DNA from: Torreya grandis
Lineage: Eukaryota; Streptophyta; Pinopsida; Cupressales; Taxaceae
Direction of reading: 5' to 3'
Assembly: GCA_037957365.1 (NCBI GenBank)
Contig: JARHVA010000123.1
Coordinates: forward strand, 716,501 to 780,500
Length of the DNA: 64,000 bases
Positions 1 through 12,151 of the stretch are shown one piece after another (within the stretch, counting starts at the first letter, position 1; the number at the start of each line of letters is the position of its first letter). The position numbers and the translations under genes are program-made. The notes under the pieces were generated by a model, which did not search any database, was not told the DNA's origin, and saw only the letters and a program-made list of their open reading frames with translations.

Positions 1-2
1 CT

Positions 3-338
3 CCAGATAGAGGTTTTGAGCATGGTTTCACATCAGATAGGAAGAATATTGTATTGAGAGCTTTAGCAGATGGTGCTCCAAATGTTGCAACAACAAAGAG
101 GATGGAGGCTCATTTTATGAATGATGAGTTAAATGATTCTATATGTTGCATGACATTTTCACTCCCAATTATGAGTCATCATCCTTATGGGGATTTGGAG
201 AGCATGATAATCAACGTAACGCAACAGTATTTTGTGAAGACTAAGGTATGTGATGGTGAGTTTGTTAATTACATATTGAGAATTATCACACTACTACCTA
301 GGAGAGATAAGGAGAATTTATTCATAGATATATTGTAG
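3..338 (+). pseudogene. partial unidentified reading frame at the window edge
   Basis: An open frame runs in from the left edge and ends at a TAG at 336-338, about 111 codons, with no internal stop. I do not recognise the product; it is acidic to neutral and contains a stretch reading MSHHPYGDLE. After the stop, related-looking coding sequence seems to continue in other frames to about 450 (a tryptophan-rich stretch near 385-410). This suggests a frameshifted C-terminal end of a longer protein. It lies just upstream of a purine-rich tract and a probable 3' LTR, so it is most likely the 3' coding end of an LTR retrotransposon or a sequence captured by one. The 5' part lies outside the window. 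Confidence 0.4.
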
Positions 339-1348
339 CATAGTGTTTTAGATACTAGAGTTTGCAAATTTTTGAGAATGATATGGGATCCTGGAAGTTG
401 GTGTTGGGTATCAGGTGCGAATTACTTGAGGACAAGCAATCTCCAGGAAGGGAGGACTGTAATGTCCCCAGAATTATGATAAGTGAATCAAATAACTTAA
501 TTAATTTTAGTTTTCCAAAAATTAATATTATTTCAAAAGGATGACTTTAATTAATTATTTTAATTAAATTAAAATGGAAATAATAAAATATTAAATAAGT
601 TTCTTCTAAAAGTTGGAGTTAGTTGCAAGTTGGCTTCTTCTATAAGATTCCTTGGAGCTTTTAAAAGAAGTTGAGGGCAAAGCATTTGGAAAAAATATAA
701 TTGTTGAGTAATATTTCTGATGCATTATTGTAAAGCTTGAACTTTGATTCAGCTAAATCTCTGAGGATGAAAACCTTCAACAGATTATAAAAGGGTTGGA
801 CAAAAACCTAGCTCTTTTTGGGAGTGGATTCATGACAAAATTCACATTGGGATTATTCGATAAATTGGGTGCCTTGAATAATTTGATATTTTTGATAATT
901 TAGCTATTTGCTTAAATCAAGGTTTATGTTAATTTTCAAAAGATATAAGAGTTTACAGTTTGAGGTTCTATTGGGAGAGTCTTCAGATTTCTATTCTATC
1001 ATAAGGGGTTAGATCTTTAATATATATTATCACTGCATCATACGCTTGGGAATAAATATTATTGACAGTTGGGAAAAATGACTATTTGAAGACTAAAATC
1101 AATCTTGGATATTAATCTTCTACCGACTCATGAGAGCTACGACAGTGAGTTTGAACTTTAGGTTGTCTCATGTTAAGAGAGAGTTTTGTGTGTCAATCAT
1201 TCAACATATTTGAGGGCAAGCATGTAAGATTTCATTCATTTAAAGGGATCCACTCCATGTTTTTTCCAAATTCATCTCCAAAGCATTGTCTCATAATATG
1301 ACAACGTCATTGAGTAGGTCGGAGACGTCGTTCAGATGGTAGGGATCC

Positions 1349-1356
1349 TATAAATA
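1349..1356 (+). promoter_or_regulatory. TATA box in the probable 3' LTR
   Basis: TATAAATA, followed by AGATGGGGG, sits in a locally GC-richer stretch about 890 bp into the proposed LTR, where a U3 promoter would be expected. Confidence 0.45.
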
Positions 1357-1418
1357 AGATGGGGGATGGAAAGGACAAAATATAGGGGCAAGGACAAGTC
1401 TGAGTCATCACATATTTG

Positions 1419-1421
<3 letters not shown>

Positions 1422-1497
<76 letters not shown>
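1422..1497. repeat. (AT)n microsatellite, about 38 units
   Basis: An uninterrupted AT dinucleotide run of about 76 bp lies some 65 bp downstream of the TATA box, probably in the transcribed part of the LTR. The alternating Ile-Tyr peptide it would encode is an artefact. Confidence 0.97.
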
Positions 1498-1500
<3 letters not shown>

Positions 1501-2260
1501 GTATTAGGAGCTGCCAGGTTTAAAAAAAGACAAAACGTGGGCATTGTGAGAGAGATGTGAGTCTCATACTTGTGCAGTCTATTCCTCACCTGGACGTGAC
1601 ACATTTCTAAGTGTTTTGTGGCACTGTTAGAGCTGCCTTTTGCTTATATGAGGCTTGACTGAAGTTTTGGAGATTCATCTCTGTTGGAGGTGGCCTTATT
1701 GGAGGTTTCAGGTGCTTCATATGCTACTATGCACATTTTTGACTTTTTGCTATCTACAGGTCAAATATTATTATCTTGGTAGTGGATGAATCAATAAGAT
1801 AAAGTAAACACTAAGGATAAAGTATCACTGAGTTTGGAAGAAGACTTGATCGTGACCATTCCTAAGAGTTCTGAGCACTCATCAAAATGTTGTTGACAAC
1901 CCAGACCTGTACATACTTCTAGGTTCTTAGTTTCTTGGGCTTCATTGTATTTTTGTAGTAATTTTGAGAACTATAATTTTTGATTATTCACTATTAAAGC
2001 AAATCTGGGCATTGTTTATTCGATCTCTATTACAAATGACACTTAGTAAATATCACTGTAGCACCAGATAGGTGACAGGAATAATAACCTGCTCTGAGTT
2101 GGTGTCTTTGATAATGTATAAACCTAATATAAATTTTTGAGTAGTGTGATTTTCATATCAGACCCTGATATACTTTACCAATCTAAGCATACTTGCAATT
2201 TATTATTGAAAGGTTCTTAAACTATAAAAAAAATTGTCCAATCCAGAAAGGGATATTTTA

Positions 2261-5200
2261 GACACTCACCCATTTTATATAAATATGGTTTATGTGTCAT
2301 AAATTAGGGTTTTATCACTACATGTATTTTTTGTGATATTATGAATATGAAAATGTGTTAAAATTTATAATTAATGCATGAAAATGTGGTGAAACAATTA
2401 TATTTTCTTCATAATCAACTAGGACAAGCTCATGGTTAACAAACTCGAGAAGCTTGTGCTACTATCCACCTATAATGATCATGTCCATAAATACCCTATG
2501 ATCCTAATTATAATATATAACCATAATTTTTATACTTCTTTTTATATTTTACTATCAATCATTAATCACAATCAACTAGGTCAAGTTCATGATCAATAGA
2601 CATGAGTTCCATGTGCTCCTATCCAACTACAATTGTCCTATCTAGAAAAAGTTTTAGATTTTGTTTTTAATCATTAACATGTATAGTCATATATATTTTT
2701 GATTTACACTTTTAGATATATGAAATAATTAACAAAAAATTGTATTTGATAAGTACATTTGTTCTTAATGTTTTATAAAAATAGCAATTTTCCCTATTTA
2801 TCATCTTTTGAAATTAGAATTGTCAATTATTGTGCATTTTTAGCATTATGATATCTATCTAGTTTTACAATTATTATTTGCACAAAATTTTATCATTTTA
2901 TTAAAAAGGGGTAAAATAGGAACCCAATTTAATTTTGGTTACATTTATAAAATAATTGGTGGTGATATCCATGTAGATGTATTAGGGTCACATTAATCTA
3001 TAATGTGACTGTGGCCACTCTATTTATGTAAAAATAATGTGGCTTTAGACAATAGTGAATTATGGTGTAACTATGGTATTTATTTTAAGATAGTCATGTT
3101 TTCAACTATTCCTGGACCAAGGAAAAGGGCTAAATATTATTTGAAATCTCATTTTTGGCTAAGTCATTTCCTAGTTACTAGACTAGTTGTAGCTTTTAGT
3201 AAGTGTGGGAGTTATTTAATTCATGGGTTTATTTATTTGGGACCTATCCATTTCATTCAAACATTAATATTTTAAAATAAAATGGTTAAGTTTTTTCCCC
3301 GTGAGGTAAAGATCTTCTAAATATTTCTCACAAATCCCCGAGTAAGCTAGATTGTGCCATTTATCATTTTCCTGCTTCCCTAACTCTATTTTACCCTAGC
3401 CTTTTATTTGGGAATTTTATTTAAGTAGGATAATTTCATGTGCCATGCTATCATTTTTCCATTTCTTTGGGTCCCCTTGATTTATCCACCTAATCATAAG
3501 TCTCCTAAGCAACTAATATTTTGACAAGTGTCACGATCCTGATGAATTACCCCATAGAGCTTCATAGATCTACAATCTTGACCCTTTAACCTTTTAGATG
3601 TATGGGAACATGAAACATGGCATTATGCCATTTTTTATGACCTAGGGACCTCTTTTATTTCCCAACAGACATTGGACAACCTAGATGTGTGAGATCACAT
3701 TGTGTGGCGTGATCCCATTTCTCCATCCCCTTAAGGTAATCTATATGCTTCCCTTTGATATTCAATCCCCTCAATGCATGGGATCATGACACATTATAGA
3801 TAATATTTATTCAAGGTCACAGGGTTTTTAGTATGTCTATGAGCCTTCTTGGTGAATGAGATATAGACAAGTGTCAAGATCTCATTTAATCAAGCATGTT
3901 CAGGTCACCAATCCAAGTAAGCATTAGGTTAGACCCTGAGTAAGTAAATATATGACACATGGCATGGAATTAAATATAGATGACATGATGGCACACATGT
4001 AAGAATTTTATGAGCATAAATTTTATGTCCATCTGGCCCATTAAAATTGTTAGACCTAAGACTATACTCAATACATAGATTTTTTTGAATTGTTTTAGGG
4101 TCTCATTTTGATCCTTTCCTTGGTGCCAATTTGACTTATATTTTGATCATATTTGAGCATGAGCTAATAATTTTATGTAGTGTTCCTTTTAAAAATTATC
4201 ATTTTGATTATCAATTGAATGATTGAATTCTAAAGGGGTTTCTTGATAACCAATTTTAACCTATCCTCACCCTATATCGACTAAAAATTACCTAATTGTG
4301 AGTTACTTTTTGTCCTTGCCATGGCTAATTTTCATTAATTGATCATATCTAATTGTATTTTAATCTTAAGGATTGATCATTTCATCTGATTAATTTGATC
4401 AATTATGTTATTGGACAAAGTACTATTTTCAATTGTTAAATGTTAATGGCTTTACCTTAGTCATTTTCATTAAAGTTAAGGATCTGGACTGTAATGAATA
4501 GTTTTAATTTTCAAAAGATAATGACTAAATTTTATCCATAGGCCCAAATTAAACTAAGAAATTCCACTTGTTGATATATCATAGCTATGATCATCTGGAA
4601 GATATCAGATAAAAAGTAAGGGCATTCAACCCTCTAGGTGCCCAGATAATGCCATGTGACATGATCCCACTTCTCTGGGCCCTTAAAATGATTGGAATAA
4701 ACCTTTCATGTAGGGAAAATCCTAGGTGAATGAGATTATTCCATGTGGAATTATCATACTTATATATGCCTTTAAATAATATGGAAGTAGCATGACGAGG
4801 TCAAGACTAGGAGAGTCTATGGGATCATTCCATGTGGCATAATCTCAAGGTTCTAGAGTAGTCAAAACATGGAACAAAATGCAAGGACCTACATGGATAT
4901 GAGTAAACAAGATCTCTATAGCTATCAAGATCCCATTTCATCATGGAAGTTTAAAAGTTAAGGCAATTAGGATCCCCCAACATGCAATAAATTAGCAACA
5001 AGCTAAGACATAGCAAGACCTAAGCATGTAAGTGATATATTGTTTCTTCTTGAGAAATAGGGAGTGGATGCATGGAAGACCCTTCCTAAGGAAGATACTG
5101 AGGCCTCCAAAAATAGAATATGGGCCTAAACTTGATTATATTTCCTATTTTGTCTATTTAAGCCATCAAAACCTAGAAATAGAACTGTAAGCCCAATCAG

Positions 5201-6444
5201 ATTGACATAATCATGGGGCACAAGCTTCTAGTAGATCAGATATTGGAATTAATCAAAAGATTTGGCATGGACATTATGATTGATCCAAAGAATAAATAAT
5301 AAGGGTTCATCTTAATTTGGTATGGCCATGATCAAGTAGAGTGTGTTTAACTAGATGAATTAAGGAGACATTCAAGGATCCTAACTGTCTAAAATTCAAT
5401 TGAAAAATTAATTATTAGGACTTTAATCCTAATTTCTTTAGGATTTCACATAGTTCATTTTAAATTTGAGCAAAGGTGAGCATGTCTCACTAATGATTTC
5501 CATCCATCAATCAGGTGGTTAGATTTATGACTATGTGGACTGAGTGGGATATATAAGACCAGTTCTCTATTGAAGTGAGGGCTATTCCATTTAAAATTAG
5601 AGTTACAATATAGGACTTGACACTTTTGATTCTCTTGTAATTTATTTATTTTTAATGTAGATTCTTTTTTAGCATGAGTTGAGTTTGTTTGATGGATTTG
5701 CTATAGTTCATTTGAACATTATTAAAACTAAGTGTTGTGTTTCTTAAACTATCTACTATATAGAAGTTCCATGATTGATATTATTTTCATGCATATGTCT
5801 ATGGTGACTTTGTTTCACTATTTTAGGTATCTTGTTGGTTTTCAAACTCTTGTACCTTATTTTTTTTCTAGTTATGCTATGTTGGCCAAATAGATACTTG
5901 TTTCTCAAGAGGTTTATCTATTTAATAGATTTAGAACTACCCTCATTATAAAGTGAGTTCATATTTTTTTCTCCTCACCCTTTCTCTTTTGATTTTTTAA
6001 TATCTCTATTAATTCAGCTTTAGATTATAGACTAAATTGTAGTTAGTTGATCAATATTTATTTGGATTACATGTTCATCCTTTCATTTTCCCTTTATGTA
6101 TTATTCAAATAAGTAAACTAGAGACATGTACTAAATATTAATGATTTAATTACTAATTTTGAACTAGCTAGTTCTTCTAGACACAAGATAGACCATAGTT
6201 TCTTGTATAAGTCTTAGAGAATACTCTAAATAGGACCCTTGTATGGAATAGACTGCATCAACAAACTGATGTATTTGGTATGCCATGACCTATAGATAAA
6301 GACCTCAGGGAAGTTATTTCCATAGCCTAATTCCTCTAAAAAGATGTGGAAGGGAAGAATAAGGGGGAATCCTCACCAATTGAGCTTTTCCTCTCCCTCT
6401 TTCCCCCTAGGGTTGCATCTATGCCAAATATACCACCAATATAT
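2261..6444 (+). mobile_element. 5' LTR of Tat-like element, copy A
   Basis: This is called an LTR because its 3' part (about 3072-6444) matches 39505-49752, which precedes the internal region in copy C, and also 33315-36710, which follows the pol genes in copy B. Sequence found on both sides of the coding region is the mark of an LTR. A TATA box sits at 5550-5557 and a TGG primer-site start follows immediately. The left limit given is where the duplication with copy C begins; the true LTR start is uncertain. The first ~800 bp (2261-3071) matches copy C but not B. Stop codons are frequent and I see no gene in it. Confidence 0.7.
5550..5557 (+). promoter_or_regulatory. TATA box in LTR of copy A
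   Basis: TATATAAG is conserved at the matching position in copy C (48849-48856) and as TATATAGG in copy B. It lies about 890 bp before the LTR end. Confidence 0.55.
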
Positions 6445-6460
6445 TGGCACTAGAAATAGG
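6445..6460 (+). other. primer-binding site of Tat-like element, copy A
   Basis: TGGCACTAGAAATAGG follows the LTR end directly and begins with the TGG expected to pair with a tRNA CCA end. Copy C has a degraded version at 49753. The matching tRNA was not determined. Confidence 0.45.
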
Positions 6461-8611
6461 TCCTGATAAAGTAGTCTTTGATATTTATGCTTGATTGTAT
6501 CTAATATATTTTAGATTTTTTATTAGACAAGGAGTGTTCTAATTTTCTAAAACTATAAAATAGAAGAGTTGTTACAAGGTTAGAGTCAGTTGAGGGTGAT
6601 TTTGAGATATTAAAACTCTCAAAACATAGGATAACTAGGACTAACAAAGGCAAGTCTAAGACCAAACAAACTTTCTCATTCAATATTCCCCACCCCACTT
6701 CTATAGTTCCTTTCACTACCCCCTTTTCTCTATCTCAAAAATTAGTAGTCACCAACCCTACCTAGTTAGTAGGAGGTGAACATTCCAACACTTGCCCATT
6801 ACCTACCCAAAAATCATGATAAATTTTACCCAATATATTTTCATGGTGGGGTAAGAAAAATGAAATAAAACATATATACTTTCAAAGACACCTTGATCAG
6901 AAGTCACATCCAACATGAAAATATTGATTGTAGGATATTACCTTACACTTTAGATGAGTCAAGCTTGGGCTAGCACCTAGGATGCTCGGATGGATCCGTC
7001 ACCTCTTTGGATGACCTTGAGATTGTGTTCACATATCGATGGATCCCATGAGTAAAAAATTCATTCCAATCACTTATAATAACATGGCTACCACTCTTAG
7101 TTCAATAAGTTCCCTTGACCCTAATAATAATTCATAGGTTTTACCTTCTTTAGTGAATAATCATATGCCTATTAACAATACCTATAATAGGGTTCACTTT
7201 TCTATCACTGCATTATCAAATGCTAATATACTAGTGGCTAGCCTTCCACCTCAAGAAAGTATTAACCAAGGTGGGTATGTGAACATTGAGGTAGCTAGTT
7301 TATAGTAGATGGTCCATAGATTGACTAATGATATGGTCAAATTGCATAGACAAGTGCCTCAAAACACTAACCAATCTATGAATATCCCACCCCAAATTAA
7401 AAATTATAACTTTCAAAGGGCTAATAGATGGTGGAAGACTAGGCCTAATAATGGGAATGTACCTAGTCCCCTTGATAAAACCAATCATAACCATAATATT
7501 ACCTCTAATTCAATAAACATGATACACCTAACCTTACCCACTTGATGTAGACTTAATAATACAACATAACATTCTAAAATAAACTATGCTCAGTTTGTAT
7601 TAACCTCAAACATCTTCCAAAATGAGATAGACAATCTTGAAATAGTGTTTGTACCATACAATGTCAAACCTAGCCCTAGTGGAGATAATCCAAGCATTGC
7701 CATGATCTTGGAGACCTATGAATTCCCATTTTAAAGTAAAATTGATCTCGAGGATAACCTTAATGAGGTATATGCCTTTAAACAGATCCAAAAGGGGAAC
7801 AACTATCAAACTAAGGAGTAAGTTGCTATGTCCTCTAACTAATTCTACTCCCCCTGACAATATTTAGGTTCTCACTAATGAAAATTCCAATAATAATTAT
7901 TCCCCCAAAAGGATCTAATATTTTATATTATCCTAAAAGTAATGTTTCATTTACCTATGCTAATAGACCATTGGAATAAAGAAAACATGGATAGAACATC
8001 ATAAAGGACCTGAAGAAAATTGAATCTAACATAACCATGTTTGAGATAATTCAAATATCTAACCAAAAAAAATTGTTGATAAAATAATTCTCTACCCCCA
8101 TTAGGAATGAATCTAGTAACACTATCAACACTCACATTGATGTTTACAAAGAAAAGACAAAGATTCACTCTTTTTTGCTAACAATCAATTTTTTTGGCAA
8201 ATGGTTACACAATTATTTATTGGGTTCATGTGCTTTAGAGAGCATAATGATTTATTCCATTTGCCAAAAATTATGACCAAAACTTGTAAAATCTAATGGA
8301 AAAGTTTTTCAACTAGACAAATCAAAAGCTAAAGTCCTTAATGAGTTGAATCACATCCACATACAACTGACCTTTGATCCTAGAATGCAATAATTAATTA
8401 ACATCCAAATGGTGGACATAGTAGAGGCATATGGGATGTTTCTTAGCCAATCTTGGTCATAGAACTTAATAGATACATGGCCATTGATTTCTCTCACATG
8501 TTGATGCCATGGTGAGGTATGTCTAATTAGATCTAGATTGAGAGGGAATCAAATATGGCTCACATGATCATATTATATAATAAGACCAATGAAATATTCT
8601 ATGAGGAATAT
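6461..8611 (+). pseudogene. gag and protease remnant of Tat-like element, copy A
   Basis: Everything to about 7040 is leader or too decayed to read. From about 7040 there is gag-like sequence matching copies B (from 26333) and C (from 50340), including a 78-codon open piece at 7309-7545 rich in Asn, Gln and Arg. A Cys/His-type stretch follows near 7540-7590 and is better preserved in B. From about 8150 the frame resembles a retropepsin followed by the segment containing VDI..AYGMFL seen in Ty3-type plant elements. The position of the catalytic Asp-Leu-Gly of copy B reads as changed residues here. Many stops and frameshifts interrupt it. It is broken at 8611 by the nested element and resumes at 14182. 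Confidence 0.65.
8607..8611. repeat. left target-site duplication of nested element (copy A)
   Basis: AATAT directly precedes the LTR start TGATGTAGG. The right-hand copy at 14177-14181 reads AATCT, one base different. The unoccupied site in copy B reads GGAATCTAAAC near 27917, which supports this being the insertion point. Confidence 0.75.
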
Positions 8612-10131
8612 TGATGTAGGGGCATCGAATAAGGAGCCCAAAGTTGTTTCAATTTTGTCTTAAGTTGGTATATTTGGTTTTCAATAGGTCTTAGAGGTCT
8701 TAAGAAGTCTATAGGCAGACTCTAGGTAGTCTTAAGGTGCTTAGAATTTGAATTTTGGCTTTCCCACCAAAAACTCCTTTTGAAAATTTGAATCTTGTTA
8801 AGATTTATTAGAAGGAATTTTATGAATTATTAAAGGTTTAAAAATGTGTTAAACAATTCTAAGGGTTTATGAATTATAAGAGGTTCATAAAATGTTCACG
8901 AGTCTAATTTCATGGTTCTAGATATGTCATATTGTGAAAATTTAAGACATAATACAATCTTTAACAAGAAACCTCTATGAGGGAAAAGGTACAATAACTA
9001 GTTATGGAAGTTACCTTGAGATAAATATTGTCACCTTTGGTTTGTAATCATTCTTTTATGGTATTCGAGATAGAGGAATGAAGGATTATCAAGTTTTGTA
9101 TAAAGGGAGTTTAGAGGTTTTGTAACCCTACCGAATGAATTAATACATACCCTATTTTGAGGTCAAGGTTTTTATTAATAACTGTAAGTATTTTATTGAT
9201 GAAAGAATGAGATTTATAATGGTTTAAAAATTTGATTTAAGATTTACTTCATGTTACTAAAAATCAATCTTAGAATGAATAGATAAGAGAGACCCCTGTT
9301 CTTGAAGGAGAAGATACATATCCCTGTTTATGAGATGTTTGGTTTTGTTTGTAGATTGGATTTTAAAATTTTATAATTAGATGAACTTTGGTATTACTTA
9401 AAAATATTCTAGTAATATTATTTAATGTTTTGTGAGGTTATTATTGCAAGGAATGACAATAAAATCATCTAGTGTTTAGTCATGCATATACTCAAACCTA
9501 TATTTTTGTGTGAGTTTCCTTATTTGTAGATAGTGCTTATAGGATTATCAATTTAAAGAAGTTGGTAGACTATGACAAATATTTCTAAAGGTTAAATGAG
9601 TGATATTTGATATTTAAATATTCATCAGCAATCAAGAAAACTTTTAGTACATAGACATTTCTAAAATTGACCCCTGTTTCCTATAGTAGTCATTATTTTG
9701 TTAGGCTGAGTGTGTTCCATGGAATGAAGTGATCCATAATCAATTATTTAGTGATTTAACATATTGAGGTGAGTTATTATAAAGTATTTCAATCTTATTT
9801 TAATATTTTTTTCCATTTCAAAGTGTTTTTTGTTCATTCTTGAGAGAATACAAATGGTATACTACCATTCTCTTTTTACAGTCAAGGACCTTTGATATGA
9901 ATAGCCTAGGATAGTGGATTTATTCATGCCATTTAAGGATTTTAAGACTTTAACTAGGTTAAGATAGACCTATAAAAAAATTCACAGATCTTTGAAACTC
10001 TTGGAAATACTCATAGTGGATTTTTCTTTGTTCTCAGGCTGAGATAGAGACCCACAAGCCCTAATCTAGGGTTTCATCAATTTAAGGAGATTGTACAAGA
10101 AAAAGTGCCTATAAATATATTATTTGATTGG
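8612..10131 (+). repeat. left LTR of nested element, 3' end deleted (copy A)
   Basis: It aligns with the right LTR at 12152-14176 and with both LTRs of the copy C element. Homology to LTR sequence stops near 10131 (TTATTTGATTGGTCATGAGG), where it joins gag sequence equivalent to 54103 in copy C. About 500 bp of LTR, the primer site and the first ~160 bp of the internal region are therefore missing. Confidence 0.8.
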
Positions 10132-10920
10132 TCATGAGGATAGAGGATATTGAGTATGATCTCAAAAATAGACTATAAATAACATTAATAGAGAGAGAAG
10201 AAGGAGATAACAGGTAGCAAGGTCAAGTAACACCATTGTAGCCAAGAACATATGAAAGAGGAAATGAAGAGGTGGTTCAAGAGAAACCAAAAATGCATGT
10301 AACATTATTTCAAGAAGGCATGGGAGTAAAATACCATGCATGGGAGATTATACCATTTATAGGTAACATATTGAGAAGGGATGAAGGTCCCAGGAGAAGT
10401 GGACCAGGATAAAGTTTTCAAGGGCAATGTGGGCATTGCCATAGAGAGGGACATAGGGCAACAAAGTGTCCAATGAATATGAGAAGAAATATGTTGTAGC
10501 AGAGTATAAGAGAAGTGAATGAGGAAAGAAGACAATAAATAAGTGAGCCTTTAATCATGAGGAGAATATTATTTTAGCAGATAAATCAATTCAAAGAGCC
10601 ATCCCAAAGAAGAAGCTAGTTTAAAAGTAAGTGCAAAGAAAAAGGTAAGGTTTGTAATTTCATGATTGATGGAGGAAGCACTAATAATATTATGTCTTTA
10701 GAGATGGTGCATAAATTGGGATTGATGAATATTCCACATCCACAACCATACAAGGTTTCATTAGTTCAAAAGGGACATCAAATTCTTGTAAGTGATCGAA
10801 GTTAGGTTGAACTCCACATGGGAGGATATAGAGATAAAGTCTTGTGTGATATTACACCCATAGATGTTTGAAATTTAATATTAAGGAGACCATGAAAGTT
10901 TGATAGGATTGTTATTCATG
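10132..10920 (+). pseudogene. gag zinc knuckle and protease of nested element (copy A)
   Basis: A CCHC zinc knuckle of the form C-x2-C-x4-H-x4-C is readable at 10428-10469 (CGHCHREGHRATKC), typical of nucleocapsid. A retropepsin-like segment begins near 10650 with IDGG at about 10665-10676 in place of the usual D-S/T-G, followed by SLEMVHKLGL and PHPQPYKV. That spacing is common in plant Ty3/gypsy proteases of the chromovirus type. About 150 bp later the TPIDV stretch corresponds to the usual end of the domain. Stops and frameshifts separate the pieces, so no intact protein is expected. Gag is short: the N-terminus has been deleted and no capsid core is seen before the knuckle. Confidence 0.75.
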
Positions 10921-11314
10921 ATGTTCAAGCTAATAATACACCATCAGGGAACATGGAGAGATACACATTCTTATCCCACTAAAGGGTGAAGAAGAAAGAA
11001 GAGATGAGAGGATAATGATGATGGCAACTAGGTAGTATTAGAGAAAAGCCATGGAAAGTTTAGGTTTGGTCAAAGCACCCAAGAAATATTCAAAGGTAAG
11101 TTGTCTTTAAATGGTGAGTATGAAGAGTTGAGAGTCCACAAAGATGGACATAAAAGAGGATTAATAAGAATGCAAGGTGACAATAAGTAGTCTTCAAAAG
11201 AAGGAATATATGGCACCTATGAGAGTGCTCATGAAAGAAGAAAACCAAAAAATTCAAGGTAGTCAAACCTATGAGAAAGATGATAGGTTAATATTAAAAT
11301 AAATTATATTTGAG

Positions 11315-11578
11315 ATGGATAAGAAATGGTTTGGGAATAACACCAAGCAAGAGAGGAAGATAGACATTGAACTATCTCAGGAGGTAACCCAAGAGAGAGC
11401 CATGAAAGCTCCAAATTTTGTTTCTAATATTTTATGTTGTGATGAAAGTGCAGGTAAGAAGCAAGCAAACTTTAACCAAAGTTTGGAACCAGTCAAGAAA
11501 AAGGACAAGAAAGAGATGAATGTACAACCTAAGGTGATTGTGGTAGCCAAAGAAAGAATGGTTGAAAGTCTTGAATAA
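11315..11578 (+). pseudogene. unidentified lysine-rich frame downstream of protease (copy A)
   Basis: An 87-codon open stretch from ATG at 11315 encodes a Lys/Glu-rich product I do not recognise. The equivalent region in copy C (about 55292-55548) has a TAA and other changes, so it is not conserved as a protein. It lies where reverse transcriptase would follow protease in an autonomous element, but no RT motif is present. It may be the decayed protease-RT linker or a sequence specific to this non-autonomous family. Confidence 0.3.
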
Positions 11579-11866
11579 GAAGAAAATGTCAAAGAGTTGG
11601 GAAACATGCAGTAGGTCCATGAGAAAGATGACAATTTAATAATGCAAAATAAAAATAACTAAATATGTAAAATGAATACACAACAGGAGATAGGGAGCAG
11701 TCATAATGGTGTTACACAATAACAAAGTAAGAGTTTCCACAAACATGTGGCATGCAAGGACCAAGAACATGTTGTATGTGAGGTGAAGTGGATAAAATAA
11801 GAAGTATGGATGAAATAATAATAATTAATATTTTCATCAAGAATTACACATGGAAAAAAGGAGAAG

Positions 11867-12118
11867 GTGAATCAGTTTGCAGAGAATGAAGAGTGGTATA
11901 CACCTACAAGGCAAAAAGAAGATGGCATCAATTATGTTTTGTTTAACAATGTTGTTTCATGTGAAGTTATACTATTGAAGAAGATGAACCAAATGAGGCC
12001 TAAATTTGGGGCCCAAGAACATGTTAACCTATATGAGAGGCAAGTAGAAGTAGATACCTTATATAAGGAGGTTCATTATAGTCAAACAGGAGCATGCACC
12101 AAGTGCATCAACAAATAG
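11867..12118 (+). pseudogene. unidentified frame before right LTR of nested element (copy A)
   Basis: About 83 codons are open. The N-terminal half contains ENEEWYTP and is also readable in copy C (from 55849), where the frame ends early at 56034. It stops 33 bp before the right LTR. I do not recognise it. Its retention in both copies may reflect shared ancestry only. Confidence 0.3.
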
Positions 12119-12151
12119 CTATGACAAACATTTATTTTTAGCTTGGTAGTA

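Larger units (their letters stand above)
458..2076 (+). mobile_element. probable 3' LTR of a partial LTR retrotransposon
   Basis: A purine-rich tract (GAAGGGAGGA, 447-456) ends next to TGTAATGTCCCC, a plausible LTR start. A TATA box lies about 890 bp further on. A plausible end is GGTGACA at 2070-2076, giving TGT...ACA termini. The partner LTR lies off the left edge, so neither boundary nor a target duplication can be confirmed. The identification rests on the tract, the termini and the promoter-like motif. The right boundary is the least certain part. Confidence 0.42.

Noticed and set aside
1366..1560. 64-codon frame with an Ile-Tyr repeat
   Set aside because: It is a translation of the (AT)n microsatellite.
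3039..3275. 78-codon frame kept in copies A (3039) and C (40285) inside the LTR
   Set aside because: It starts at GTG rather than ATG, is broken in copy B, and A and C are too similar for its retention to be informative.
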